Origin: Solidesulfovibrio alcoholivorans DSM 5433 | GTDB taxonomy: Bacteria; Desulfobacterota; Desulfovibrionia; Desulfovibrionales; Desulfovibrionaceae | Reading direction: 5' to 3' | Assembly: GCF_000702665.1 (NCBI RefSeq) | Contig: NZ_JNJA01000001.1 | Coordinates: forward strand, 1-64,000 | DNA: 64,000 nt | Shown: positions 1-8,326 of the stretch, piece after piece | Numbering within the stretch: position 1 is the first letter of the stretch | How the letters are laid out: each line of letters opens with the position of its first letter | Translations under genes and position numbers: made by a program | Notes under the pieces: model-generated | Told to the model about the DNA's origin: nothing | What the model saw: the letters and a program-made list of their open reading frames with translations, nothing else | Databases searched by the model: none

Positions 1-53
1 GACGCGACCGCCGCAAAGCCGTCGGACGCGTCGCCGCGTTTCCAACCCCGCCA

Positions 54-110
54 CCGAGGGGGTCCGGGGGGCATCATGCCCCCCGGGGGGTTCGGGGCAG
101 CGCCCCGATT
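54..110 (-). repeat. Two-hairpin 3'-end element, copy 1
   Basis: Two inverted repeats lie just beyond the stop of the EF-G-like gene. Positions 64-86 have perfect 11-base arms CCGGGGGGCAT around one C; positions 93-107 have arms CGGGGC/GCCCCG around a 3-base loop. Positions 54-86 are identical over 33 bases to 61212-61244, and the whole two-hairpin layout recurs at 27581-27640 in the same orientation relative to the upstream gene. There is no T-run, so it is not a textbook terminator, but its placement suggests a role in 3'-end formation or mRNA stability. Confidence 0.8.
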
Positions 111-115
111 CCTTC

Positions 116-2185
116 CTACTCTTCCTTCTTCCTGCTCTCCGCGATCACCTTTTCGGCGATCGGCGGCGGGCATTCCTCGTAGTGGTCGAAGGCCATGGTG
201 AACGCGCCCTGGCCGCCGGTCATGGAACTGAGCGTCTTGGCGTATTCCTGCATCTCGGCCATGGGCACGTGGGCCTGGATTTCGGTGATGCCGCCCGTGG
301 AATCCGAGCCCAGCACCTTGCCGCGCCGGCTGGAGAGGTCGCCGATGATGTCGCCCATGTATTCGTCCGGGCAGCTCACGGACACGAGCACGATGGGTTC
401 GAGCAGCGATATCTTGAGCTTTTCGCAGGCCGCCTTGAAGGCGATGGAACCGGCGATCTTGAACGCCATTTCCGACGAGTCCACGGTGTGGAAGGAGCCG
501 TCGTAGAGCGTCACCTTGAAGTCCACCATGGGATAGCCGGCGACGTAGCCGCGCGCGGCGGATTCCACGACGCCCTTGTCCACGGCCGGGATGTACTGGC
601 GCGGAATCGCGCCGCCGACGATGGCGTCCACGAACTCGTAGCCCGCGCCGCGCGCCTGGCCTTCCATGCGGATCCAGCAGTCGCCGAACTGGCCGCGGCC
701 GCCGGTCTGCTTCTTGTGCCGGCCCTGCACCTCGACCTTGCCTTTGACGGATTCGCGGTAGGGAATCTTGGGAGCCTTGAGGACCGGGCTGACCTTGAAG
801 CGGCGCTTGGCCTTTTCCACGGCCGTTTCCAGGTGCGTCTGGCCCATGCCGGAAAGCAGGATGTCGCCGGTCTCCTCGTCGCGGGTGATGGAGAGCGTGA
901 TGTCCTCGTCAAGGAGCTTTGTCATGGCCGCGAACACCTTGTCCTCGTCGCCCTTTTCGGCAGGGGCCAGGGCGTAGGAAATCATGGGCGGCGGCAGGAC
1001 CGGCGCGGGCACGATCACGGGCTTTTTCGGGTCGCACAGGGTGTTCCCGGTGGCCGTGTCCTTGAGCTTGGCCAGGGCGACGATGGAGCCGGGGCCGGCC
1101 GGCTCCTTGGAGATGACGGTCTCCTTGCCGAGCGGCAAAAGGATCTGGCCGGCGCGCTCCAGGGTGTCGGTGACGGGATTTTGCAGGTCCTGGTTCGTAT
1201 TGAGCGTGCCCGTGAGCACACGGGTCATGGACAGCTGGCCCGCGAAGGGATCGAAAAGCGTCTTGAAGACGAAGGCCACCACCGGGCCGGATTCGGAAAC
1301 GGGGATGTCGCCGCTTTCCGTGGTGACGATTTTCGGGCCGTCAGCCCCTTCCAGGGGGCCGGGCAGGAAATTCTGCACGGCGGCCAAAAGGCGCGCGCCG
1401 CCCATGTTTTTGAGCGCCGAACCGCAGCATACCGGGCACAGTTGGCCGGAAAGCGTGGCCTTGTGCACCGTGGCGAGCAGTTCCTCGGTGGAAATCTCCT
1501 CGCCTTCGAGGTAGCGCTCCATGAGCTGTTCGTCGGCAACGGCGATTTCCTCGACCATGGTCTCGCGCAGGGTCTCGACCTCGTCGGCCATGTCGTCGGG
1601 AATGGGGCCTTCGGTCACGCCGCCCTTGTCGTCGAAGAGATAGGCCTTGCCCTCCAGGACGTTGACCACGCCCGTAAACGCTTCCTTGGCGCCGATGGGC
1701 AGGTTCTGGACGTAGGTCTTGACCCCGAGCTTCTCGCGGATGCCGGAAAGCGCCATGTCGAAATCGGCGCGGTCGCGGTCCATTTTATTGATGAAAAAGA
1801 CGGCGGGCAGGCCGAGCTTGACGACCTCGCCCCAGAGTTTCTTGGTCAGCGGCTTGACGCCGTCCACGGCATCGACGACGAACACGACGCCGTCCACGGC
1901 GCGCAGCAGAAAGGGCAGGTCGCCGTTGAAGCTGCCGTCGCCCGGGACGTCCAGGAGAAAATGGCGGTTTTTATTGAACTGGTAGGTGGCCAGGCCCGGC
2001 TGCGTGCTGCCCCGGCGTTTGATTTCCTCGGGCTCGTAGTCGAGCGCCGTGGTTCCCTCCTCGATCTTGCCAAGGCGCCCCACGGCTCCGGTGGTAAAAA
2101 GGAGCATTTCGGCCACCGAGGTTTTGCCGCATCCGCCGTGGCCGATCAGGGCATAGGTGCGTTGGCTGGCAAGGTTGTCCGACAT
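116..2185 (-). CDS. Elongation factor G-like translational GTPase (paralogue)
   Basis: A 689-aa protein with full EF-G architecture: GTP-binding domain, then EF-G domains II to V. Visible G motifs are the P-loop GHGGCGKT (about residues 15-22) and NKMD (133-136). The switch-II motif, normally DTPGH, reads DVPGD at 79-83, so the histidine that positions the attacking water in EF-G is replaced by Asp; the switch-I region (KRRGSTQPG) is also unusual. Start ATG at 2185 follows AAGGGAGAAGGGA; the reading frame stays open for 68 more codons upstream, but these are ribosome-site and intergenic sequence. It probably acts on ribosomes but is unlikely to be the main EF-G, which in such bacteria sits in the str operon with rpsL, rpsG and tuf. 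The precise role (recycling, stress or ribosome rescue) is not known. Confidence 0.9.
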   Translation of the reverse strand: MSDNLASQRTYALIGHGGCGKTSVAEMLLFTTGAVGRLGKIEEGTTALDYEPEEIKRRGSTQPGLATYQFNKNRHFLLDVPGDGSFNGDLPFLLRAVDGVVFVVDAVDGVKPLTKKLWGEVVKLGLPAVFFINKMDRDRADFDMALSGIREKLGVKTYVQNLPIGAKEAFTGVVNVLEGKAYLFDDKGGVTEGPIPDDMADEVETLRETMVEEIAVADEQLMERYLEGEEISTEELLATVHKATLSGQLCPVCCGSALKNMGGARLLAAVQNFLPGPLEGADGPKIVTTESGDIPVSESGPVVAFVFKTLFDPFAGQLSMTRVLTGTLNTNQDLQNPVTDTLERAGQILLPLGKETVISKEPAGPGSIVALAKLKDTATGNTLCDPKKPVIVPAPVLPPPMISYALAPAEKGDEDKVFAAMTKLLDEDITLSITRDEETGDILLSGMGQTHLETAVEKAKRRFKVSPVLKAPKIPYRESVKGKVEVQGRHKKQTGGRGQFGDCWIRMEGQARGAGYEFVDAIVGGAIPRQYIPAVDKGVVESAARGYVAGYPMVDFKVTLYDGSFHTVDSSEMAFKIAGSIAFKAACEKLKISLLEPIVLVSVSCPDEYMGDIIGDLSSRRGKVLGSDSTGGITEIQAHVPMAEMQEYAKTLSSMTGGQGAFTMAFDHYEECPPPIAEKVIAESRKKEE

Positions 2186-2545
2186 TCCCTTCTCCCTTGT
2201 TGTCGCGTTCGGTAACTGCAAAGCATGCCGACATGAGTGCAACCCAAAGACGCAAATGGCGCATCCGCGCAGGAAACGCGGTTTCGTGCGAGGGCGACGC
2301 AGGGGGCATCGCGGGGCGGGGCCGCGCGGGAGCGGGCCGCAAGCGCCGTATGGCCAACCGCCGGGGAAGGCGGCGTGGAGTCTTTGCAAACCAAGAGAAA
2401 GAACGGAGCGCGCGTTTCCGGGCCGCTTGCGGCCCTTGGCTTTTGCACGAGTTTAGGCATAGTGAGGCAGGCGTCACCCCCTTGTCAAGACGCCAACTCC
2501 TTGAAATCACAAAATCTACGGAAAAACCGTAATAAAAACGACACC
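2186..2545. promoter_or_regulatory. Divergent intergenic region, EF-G-like / ParB-like
   Basis: About 360 bases between divergent genes. The half near the EF-G-like gene is GC-rich; the last 80 bases before the ParB-like gene are AT-rich and probably hold its promoter. Positions 2517-2531 form a small inverted repeat, TACGG, AAAAA, CCGTA, ending 14 bases before the GTG start. I find no convincing -35/-10 pair and no gene. Confidence 0.4.
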
Positions 2546-3535
2546 GTGCAGCCACTCTTTTTACACCCGCGTGATCTGGACCTCGACGCGCCGCACCTGT
2601 TCTGGGCGACACCGCCGGACGACGCCCTGACCGCGTCGTTGGCCTCAATCGGCCAGACGACCCCGGCCCTGGTATTCACTGGCGAAGGCCGGCCCGTGCT
2701 GGCCGCGGGCGCGCGCAGGGCCGCCGTGCTGCGCACGCTGCGCGGCCGCACGCTTTGCGCCGTGGCAGTGGAACCCCAGGACATGGAACCGGAACTGGCC
2801 GCCCTGCCCGAGCCCCTGCGCCTGGGTGCGGTCTACCTGGCCTCCAACCTCGGCCGCGCCGTGACCGACGCCATGGCCGTGGCCGCCGCGCGCTATTTCG
2901 TCGCGGCAGGCGGCCCGGAGGCCTACGAAACCCTGGCCGCGCCACGACTGTTCCCGGACGGCGACCGGCGCGGGGCGCTCGTTTCCCGCTGGCTGGCGTT
3001 GCCGCCGGCCCTCGACGCCCTGCTCGAAGCGGGCCATGTGCCGCTCGGCGCGGCCGGCGCGCTCGCGGCGCTCAGTGCGGCCACGCTCGATGCCCTTTGG
3101 CCGCTGCTGACCGCCGTGCGCTGGTCCCGGGCCAACCTCGGCAATGCCCTCACCTGGCTGAGCGAAGCCGCGCGGCTGGCCGGGGAAGCGCCCGAGGCGA
3201 CCCTTGGCCGCAGCGGCGCGCTGGATTTGCCCGGCCGGGGGCTTTCCCCCAATGATTTGGCCGCAGGCGTGCTCGCGGCGCTGCGCCGGGCGCGCTATCC
3301 GGCCACGACCACGCTCGAGGCGCGTTTCGCGGCCCTCAGCCGCACCGTGACGCCCAAGGGCAGCAAGGCGCGCCTGTCGCCAAGCCAGGGCTTCGAGGCC
3401 GACGCCGTTATCGTGACCGCCACGGCAAAAAGCCCGGCCGAACTCGCGCGCATCGCCGCGGACATCGCGGCCATGGCCGCCGCGCCCGACCTGCCGCGCC
3501 TTTTGCGCGTGGCCCATGAGGACGATCCCGCATGA
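2546..3535 (+). CDS. ParB-like N-terminal domain protein
   Basis: A 329-aa protein whose first about 90 residues resemble the ParB/sulfiredoxin-like nucleotide-binding fold (pattern GQTTPALVFTGEGRPVLAAG followed by ARRAAVLRTL). The rest is alanine/leucine-rich and helical, with no recognised HTH of a classical chromosome-partition ParB. GTG at 2546 was chosen because the ParB-like domain begins at once (MQPLFLHPRDL) and upstream in-frame codons lie in intergenic DNA; no good Shine-Dalgarno is visible. Its stop overlaps the ATG of the next gene (ATGA), so it is translationally coupled to the photoproduct-lyase-like radical SAM protein. A DNA-related or regulatory role is inference from that neighbour. 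Confidence 0.7.
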   Translation: MQPLFLHPRDLDLDAPHLFWATPPDDALTASLASIGQTTPALVFTGEGRPVLAAGARRAAVLRTLRGRTLCAVAVEPQDMEPELAALPEPLRLGAVYLASNLGRAVTDAMAVAAARYFVAAGGPEAYETLAAPRLFPDGDRRGALVSRWLALPPALDALLEAGHVPLGAAGALAALSAATLDALWPLLTAVRWSRANLGNALTWLSEAARLAGEAPEATLGRSGALDLPGRGLSPNDLAAGVLAALRRARYPATTTLEARFAALSRTVTPKGSKARLSPSQGFEADAVIVTATAKSPAELARIAADIAAMAAAPDLPRLLRVAHEDDPA

Positions 3536-4656
3536 GCGGCGCGCCCTGGGACATCACGCTGCTTGCCGTGGACGCTTCCGTCGCGGGCACGGCCATGGCC
3601 GCACGGGCCGCGGCGGCCCTGCCGCAGGCCGCCCATGTGGTCCTTGCGCCCGGCGACGCCCTGCCCAAGGCCCCGGGCGGCGGGCGGGCACTGCACGTCA
3701 AGGCGCACAGGGGGCGGTTTTTGCGCCCCTGCCCGGCAACGCGCCATTACCGCTGCTGCGGCTACCAGATCGTGCACATCGGCGAGAACTGCCCCATGGA
3801 CTGCTCGTACTGCATCCTGCGCGCCTATTTCCGCGACCGCACGCTCACGGCCTTTGCCAATACCGACGCCATGTTCGACGAGCTCGGGGGCATCTTCGGC
3901 CGCGACCGCACGCGCCCTTTCCGCGTGGGCACCGGGCAGTTCGCCGATTCGCTGGCGCTCGAGCCCGTCACCGGGCACACGCGGGAGATACTCGGGTTTC
4001 TCAAGGGCTTCGACAACGTGACGTTGGAGCTCAAGTCCAAGACCGCGGACCTCGGCTGGATGGAAGCCGATCCCAGGCCGGACCGGGTGCTGCCGGCCTG
4101 GTCGTTCAACGCTCCGGCCATCGTGGCCCGGGAGGAGCGGGACACGGCGTCCCTCGAAGCGCGACTCGCCGCCGCGAAAACCTGCGTCGCCGCGGGCTAC
4201 CGCGTCTGCCTGCACTTCGATCCGATCTGCTTTTTCCCCGGCTGGGAGGCTGGCTACGCCGCCGCCGTGGACATGATTTTCGATTTCCTGCGCCCGGAAG
4301 ACATCGCCTACATGAGCCTCGGGTCGTTTCGCTGCCTGCCGGAGCTTCCGGGCAGGCTTGCCGCCGAAGGCCGGGAACTGCCGCTGTACATGCTCGGCGA
4401 ATTCACCCTCGGCGCGGACGGCAAGAAACGGCTGCTGCGGCCCCTTCGCGTGCGACAATTCCGTTTCATGGCAGGCAGACTCGCCCGGCATGGCTTCACC
4501 CGGGGGCTGTATTTCTGTATGGAATCCGACGAGGTCTGGCGTGAGGTTTTCGGGCGCACGCCCCGGGACCTGGGCGGGTTGTCCGCCTATCTGCTCGACG
4601 CGGCCCGCAACCGTGGAGGTGCGCCGTCATGCTCGTGGACTACGCCGACATCCTGA
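3532..4656 (+). CDS. Spore photoproduct lyase-family radical SAM protein
   Basis: A 374-aa radical SAM protein. The cluster-binding motif CPMDCSYC (Cys 87, 91, 94; C-x3-C-x2-C) sits after an N-terminal region rich in Cys and His (RPCPATRHYRCCGYQ), as in the SplB family, followed by a TIM-barrel-like domain. SplB proper repairs the thymine spore photoproduct with a 4Fe-4S cluster and S-adenosylmethionine. Desulfovibrio-type bacteria do not sporulate, so this homologue probably has another DNA-repair or nucleic-acid substrate (inference). It starts in an ATGA overlap with the ParB-like gene, and its last 28 bases overlap the next gene, which has its own GGAGGT ribosome site inside this reading frame. 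Confidence 0.85.
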   Translation: MSGAPWDITLLAVDASVAGTAMAARAAAALPQAAHVVLAPGDALPKAPGGGRALHVKAHRGRFLRPCPATRHYRCCGYQIVHIGENCPMDCSYCILRAYFRDRTLTAFANTDAMFDELGGIFGRDRTRPFRVGTGQFADSLALEPVTGHTREILGFLKGFDNVTLELKSKTADLGWMEADPRPDRVLPAWSFNAPAIVAREERDTASLEARLAAAKTCVAAGYRVCLHFDPICFFPGWEAGYAAAVDMIFDFLRPEDIAYMSLGSFRCLPELPGRLAAEGRELPLYMLGEFTLGADGKKRLLRPLRVRQFRFMAGRLARHGFTRGLYFCMESDEVWREVFGRTPRDLGGLSAYLLDAARNRGGAPSCSWTTPTS

Positions 4657-5114
4657 CCCGGCTCGAACGGGGCCTGGGCCGCAGCTACGCGGAATCCCCA
4701 GCGATCTTGAACGTCCCCGGGGCCTCTGCGGCGCTCAAGCTGGACCCGTATTACTATCTGGCACTGCGCCCGCTTTTTTTCGAACTGCTCGGCAAATGGG
4801 CGGCCGTGCCGCCGACGCGGGTCGAGGAGACGCTCATCCGCACGGGCAACCTCGTGCTCGGCCCGGGAAAGACCCGCTATCCCCGGCCCCTTGCGGTCTT
4901 CGAGGAAAGCACGGGCACGCGCCTGCAACTGACCGCGGATTTCGTGCCCGCGGCCTGCATCGACCGGGCCGTGGTGCTGTACGGCGGCAGCCCGGGACCG
5001 TTGCCCGTGTCCGGCCTGCGCCTCGCCGCGGCGCAGCGCGAGGCCCTGGACGCCTTTTTTGCGGAGACCACGCCCCTGGCCTCCCTGTGCTTCGGAGAGC
5101 CCGCCCGGGCCTGA
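4629..5114 (+). CDS. Hypothetical protein, third gene of ParB-like/SPL-like operon
   Basis: A 161-aa soluble protein I do not recognise. It has no signal peptide or membrane segment. It opens MLVDYADILTRLERGLGR and contains a segment LDPYYYLALRPLFFELLGKW, then basic and beta-rich sequence. The start ATG at 4629 follows GGAGGTGCGCCGTC and lies inside the 3' end of the radical SAM gene, so the two are coupled. Its tight linkage suggests an accessory role to the photoproduct-lyase-like enzyme, but nothing in the sequence proves that. Confidence 0.8.
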   Translation: MLVDYADILTRLERGLGRSYAESPAILNVPGASAALKLDPYYYLALRPLFFELLGKWAAVPPTRVEETLIRTGNLVLGPGKTRYPRPLAVFEESTGTRLQLTADFVPAACIDRAVVLYGGSPGPLPVSGLRLAAAQREALDAFFAETTPLASLCFGEPARA

Positions 5115-5132
5115 CGCGGCCCGGGACTTCCC

Positions 5133-5161
5133 TTGACACAGGCGACGCTTGGGGTCATGTG
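5133..5161 (+). promoter_or_regulatory. Possible sigma70 promoter of the lipoprotein gene
   Basis: A perfect -35 hexamer TTGACA at 5133-5138 is followed 17 bases later by CATGTG at 5156-5161, a poor -10. It lies about 50 bases upstream of the lipoprotein start. The -35 match is good, the -10 weak. Confidence 0.35.
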
Positions 5162-5208
5162 GGCAGACATAAAGAACATAACGGCCTGTGCCGCCCTGGA
5201 GGATGCGC

Positions 5209-5682
5209 GTGAAACGCCTGCTTGCGATATTGCCCGTGTTGTGCCTGCTTCTTGCTTCCTGTTCCTCGACGCTCAATTTCTTCGGCTTCGGGGGCAAGGA
5301 CGAGAAACCGAAGGAACCGACCATCGTGCTGGTGGACTACGGCATCTATGACGCCAGCGGCGCCCTGACGCTCGCCACCACCTCCGTGCCCCGCAAGCTG
5401 GGCACCACCTTCGGCATGCGCTTCCGCACCTTGAAGCCCGAAGGCGGCGCCTCCAAGGTCAAGGTCGTCACCGCCTCGCCCGGCATCATCGACCCGGCGA
5501 AAAACGCCGTGGTCTTCAATACCGAGTCCACGGTCGACGTGGTCACGGGCAAGGAATACAACTGCACGTTCACCTTCGAGAAGGAATGGGAGATGGCCAG
5601 CGGCGACTGGACCCTGACTGCCACCGCCGAAGACGGCTCCCAGATCAAGAAGACCTTCCAGGTCTTCAACCCGCAGCAGTAA
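5209..5682 (+). CDS. Small lipoprotein of unknown function
   Basis: A 157-aa protein with a lipoprotein signal: basic start MKRLL, hydrophobic core, and lipobox LLASC near residue 19, predicting a lipid-anchored periplasmic protein. The mature part is beta-rich (IVLVDYGIYDASGALTLATT...) and might belong to the DUF3859-type family, a tentative impression only. GTG at 5209 is preferred because GGAGG at 5198-5202 is 6 bases from it; the ATG at 5203 directly abuts the ribosome site and would merely add two residues. It stands alone between a possible promoter and a strong hairpin terminator. Confidence 0.8.
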   Translation: MKRLLAILPVLCLLLASCSSTLNFFGFGGKDEKPKEPTIVLVDYGIYDASGALTLATTSVPRKLGTTFGMRFRTLKPEGGASKVKVVTASPGIIDPAKNAVVFNTESTVDVVTGKEYNCTFTFEKEWEMASGDWTLTATAEDGSQIKKTFQVFNPQQ

Positions 5683-5691
5683 AAAACGAAA

Positions 5692-5724
5692 CGCGCCGCG
5701 CCGCCCGGAAGGCGGCGCGGCGCG
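5692..5724 (+). terminator. Hairpin terminator after the lipoprotein gene
   Basis: Perfect 14-bp GC stem (5692-5705 with 5711-5724) around a CGGAA loop, starting 10 bases after the stop. The following run (CATAATTT) is only weakly T-rich, so termination could be partly Rho-assisted. Confidence 0.7.
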
Positions 5725-5754
5725 CATAATTTCCTGCGGCCGATTCCGGCCGGT

Positions 5755-6012
5755 TCAGCCATCCTCGCGCAAGAGTTCCCAGGATATACCCAGGGCGGCG
5801 GCGACCTTTTTGAGCATGGCCGCACGGGGCCTCGCCTTGGCCGCTTCGAACTGGGCCACGGCCGGCGGCGACACGCCAAGGCGCAAGGCCAGCTCTTCCC
5901 GCGACACGCCCAGGTGCTCCCGCCAGGCCCGAATGGCCGAAAATCCGTCCCGTCGCAACCAGGCCACCTCGGCCGGGGTTTCCGGCCGCCCCGGAGTGTC
6001 GTCATGCTGCAT
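5755..6012 (-). CDS. XRE-family HTH transcriptional regulator
   Basis: An 85-aa protein with a lambda-repressor-type helix-turn-helix in its C-terminal half (REELALRLGVSPPAVAQFEA and onward) and a short N-terminal segment containing DGFSAIRAWREHLGVS, typical of small single-domain Xre regulators that accompany a partner gene. It starts 5 bases after the stop of the upstream membrane-anchored protein. A GTG at 6021 overlaps that stop as GTGA and could add three residues; either start implies coupling. It likely regulates its own two-gene unit. Confidence 0.75.
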   Translation of the reverse strand: MQHDDTPGRPETPAEVAWLRRDGFSAIRAWREHLGVSREELALRLGVSPPAVAQFEAAKARPRAAMLKKVAAALGISWELLREDG

Positions 6013-6017
6013 GGCGA

Positions 6018-6884
6018 TCACGGCCTTGGCCAGGACGCGGCCACGAACGGCACGAACGCGTCGCCTTCCTGGCGGTAGAGGTCCATGGCCGCGCCTTCGC
6101 TGCCGGCCACGCGCACGGCGAGTTCCAGGCCGTCGGCGGTGCGGAAGGCGAAAAGGGGCGTGTAGCCCGCGACCGGGAATTCCCCGCCGTCGTCCTCGCG
6201 CCAAGTGCCGCCCGGGTCGGTCGTCGCCGGGTAATCGAGGTACACGAGGCCCTGGCGGTCGGCATAGGCCAGCGTGACCAGCTCGTCGCGGCCCCGCGGC
6301 GCGAACCGGGCCAGGTGCAGCACGCCGCCGCCTTCCACCGCGGCCACGTTGCGGCACCACAGCACGGGCCGCCCCGCCCGGGCGGCAAGGGTGTCGCGCA
6401 GCGCGGCCGGGCATTCCCGCCCGTCGCCTTCGCCGGCAAGAGGCGTGACGCCGAGCACGCGGCGCGCGGCCAGAAATCCGTCCGTGGCCACGAACACGTC
6501 GCCGCCCGCCCCGATCTGGCCCCCGGCCGCGAAAAGCGCGCCGGGCGTCTCGTGAAATTCCGTGATCCCGTCCCGGTCGGCGTCGCCGCCCCGGCGTACC
6601 CCGGCAAAGGTCAGGGGTACGATCCGGCCGGGCGCGGCCACGGCCTGGCGAAAGCCCTTCATGCCCCGGGCCAGTCCCGTTTCCACGGGCACGAGCACCT
6701 GCCTGCCCGCCGGATCGGCATAGCCGAACGCGCCGCCGGAAAAGACCTGGTTGGCCGTGGGATCGTCCTCGTCGTGACTCGACTGGGCCAGGGCCATGAC
6801 CGCAAGGGTCAGTCCCAGGACCGCCAAACCGAACGCGACCCGCCAGGAAAACGAACCCTGGCCGGGCGTCGCCGTCTCGCCCAT
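6018..6884 (-). CDS. Membrane-anchored periplasmic protein, unknown function
   Basis: A 288-aa protein with one N-terminal hydrophobic segment (about residues 14-33, WRVAFGLAVLGLTLAVMALA) acting as anchor or signal, followed by a beta-rich exported domain. A stretch DADRDGITEFHE fits the DxDxDGxxE calcium-loop pattern of EF-hand and dockerin-like sites. Start ATG at 6884 follows GGGAGAAGGAAACGTAT. The gene is coupled to a downstream XRE regulator. I do not recognise the family. Confidence 0.75.
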   Translation of the reverse strand: MGETATPGQGSFSWRVAFGLAVLGLTLAVMALAQSSHDEDDPTANQVFSGGAFGYADPAGRQVLVPVETGLARGMKGFRQAVAAPGRIVPLTFAGVRRGGDADRDGITEFHETPGALFAAGGQIGAGGDVFVATDGFLAARRVLGVTPLAGEGDGRECPAALRDTLAARAGRPVLWCRNVAAVEGGGVLHLARFAPRGRDELVTLAYADRQGLVYLDYPATTDPGGTWREDDGGEFPVAGYTPLFAFRTADGLELAVRVAGSEGAAMDLYRQEGDAFVPFVAASWPRP

Positions 6885-6932
6885 ATACGTTTCCTTCTCC
6901 CGCAATAAAATCCCAATGCGCCTATTCGGCGG

Positions 6933-7832
6933 TCAGCGCCGATGTCCCGGCAGCCCCCAGACCTCGGCCACGGCCGCGGCCACGGCCGCGATGACCCGGT
7001 CCCCGGCCCGGTCCCGGCGATGCACCAGCGACAGCGTCAGCGACAACTCCGCGCACTCCCACAGGCAGACCTCGCCGGCGGCGGCGGCGTCCAGGGCGTC
7101 GTCGCGGCGCAGGAGCGTGAGCCCGATGCCGGCCGCGACCAGGGTGCGCAGCGTGGCGTCGTTGTCCCCGACCATGACCTTGTTGATGGCCAGGGACCGG
7201 CAGGAAAACGACGTCTCGAGCAGGTACTGGAACGGGCAGCGGTCCGAGAACCAGACCCATGGCATGCCCGCCAGAGCCTCCCAGTCCGCCTGGCGCATCC
7301 GCGCGGCGAAGGAGGTGGGGCCGACCACGGCCATGGGCACGTTCTCGAGGTTCAGGGCCGCCACCCCGTCACCCGGCTCGATGATGTTGTCGTAGACGAA
7401 TCCCAGGTCGAGCTTGTCCTGGCGCACGGCGTCCAGGATGCGCGGCGAACTGGAATTGACCAGATGCACTTCCACCCCGGGATGCCGCCGGCCGAGCACG
7501 GCCAACAGTTCCGGCACCCGCATCCGGGCCGCTTCGTTGTTGAGCCCGATGCGGGCCACGCCCGTGACTTCGCGCTTGAGCGCCCCGGCCCGTTTGAGCA
7601 CGGCGTCGAGGCCCGACAGCGCCCGTCTGGCCTCGGCCAAGAGCGCCTTGCCCTCGTCCGTCAGGCGCATGCCTTTCGGCGTGCGCACGAAAAGCGGCAC
7701 GCCGAGCTCGTCCTCCAGCCCGCGCACATGGGCGCTGACGGCCGGCAGGCTGGCATGCAGGCGCTCGGCCGCCCGGGTCAGGTGCTCTTCTTCGGCCACG
7801 GCCACGAAGGTCCGCAGATGGTAGTATTCCAC
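6933..7832 (-). CDS. LysR-family transcriptional regulator
   Basis: A 299-aa protein of normal LysR length. Residues 1-60 form the winged HTH (YYHLRTFVAVAEEEHLTRAA with ERLHASLPAVSAHVRGLEDE), followed by a hinge and a periplasmic-binding-protein-like effector domain (ARIGLNNEAARMRVPELLA onward). The start is GTG at 7832 behind GGGAGGGGCGTT. LysR proteins usually act on a divergent neighbour; here that is the small exported protein at 8009, 176 bases away, so that gap is the likely operator region. The effector cannot be read from sequence. Confidence 0.92.
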   Translation of the reverse strand: MEYYHLRTFVAVAEEEHLTRAAERLHASLPAVSAHVRGLEDELGVPLFVRTPKGMRLTDEGKALLAEARRALSGLDAVLKRAGALKREVTGVARIGLNNEAARMRVPELLAVLGRRHPGVEVHLVNSSSPRILDAVRQDKLDLGFVYDNIIEPGDGVAALNLENVPMAVVGPTSFAARMRQADWEALAGMPWVWFSDRCPFQYLLETSFSCRSLAINKVMVGDNDATLRTLVAAGIGLTLLRRDDALDAAAAGEVCLWECAELSLTLSLVHRRDRAGDRVIAAVAAAVAEVWGLPGHRR

Positions 7833-8008
7833 AACGCCCCTCCCGGCGTCGCGTCGCCCGGCCTTCAGGGAAACGGAAGCACCGCTTCCGTCATTGCGAT
7901 TGGATCGCCTCCCCGCCGGCCTGCTACATCCGATGCTTCCTGGCCTATGGCATACGCCCGTGCCCTCGTAAAGGCCGGGCGCAACCCCTTTTCTCCGGGA
8001 GGCACAGC

Positions 8009-8308
8009 ATGTCCGTTGTCAAGAAAATCCTTGCGGGCGCGGCCCTCGTCGCCTTCGTTTGCCTGGCGCTGGCCTTTACAGAACATCCTGCGGCAAGCCC
8101 GGTTTCACCCGGCCGATCCGTCGCGCAAACCCCGGCCCGGGCCGATCTGGCCGAGGCGGTCTTCGAGATGGTGCTGGAAAACGCTCGGGCCGGCGGCATG
8201 GCTCTTGGCGAGCCGCCGACCCTGTGCCAGGCCTGCGTCGCCGCCCACCTGGGGCTTCCCGAAGCAGTGATGCGGGAGCGCTGCGCCCGGGCCTGCGCCC
8301 TGCGCTGA
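8009..8308 (+). CDS. Small exported protein with paired Cys motifs
   Basis: A 99-aa protein with an N-terminal signal peptide (MSVVKKILAGAALVAFVCLA) and a short mature region. The C-terminus carries CQAC and, 17 residues further, CARAC, a possible metal site or disulfide pair. The ATG follows GGGAGGCACAGC. It is divergent from the LysR gene. No family recognised. Confidence 0.7.
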   Translation: MSVVKKILAGAALVAFVCLALAFTEHPAASPVSPGRSVAQTPARADLAEAVFEMVLENARAGGMALGEPPTLCQACVAAHLGLPEAVMRERCARACALR

Positions 8309-8326
8309 GGCGAACATGGCGGGAAT

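Noticed and set aside
182..2215. Long open frame on the plus strand across the EF-G-like gene (677 codons)
   Set aside because: It is antisense to a clearly conserved EF-G-like protein; high GC leaves opposite frames open. No ribosome site or homology.
5203..5208. ATG start for the lipoprotein at 5203
   Set aside because: The ribosome site GGAGG directly abuts it; GTG at 5209 has proper spacing and gives a basic MKRLL signal peptide start.
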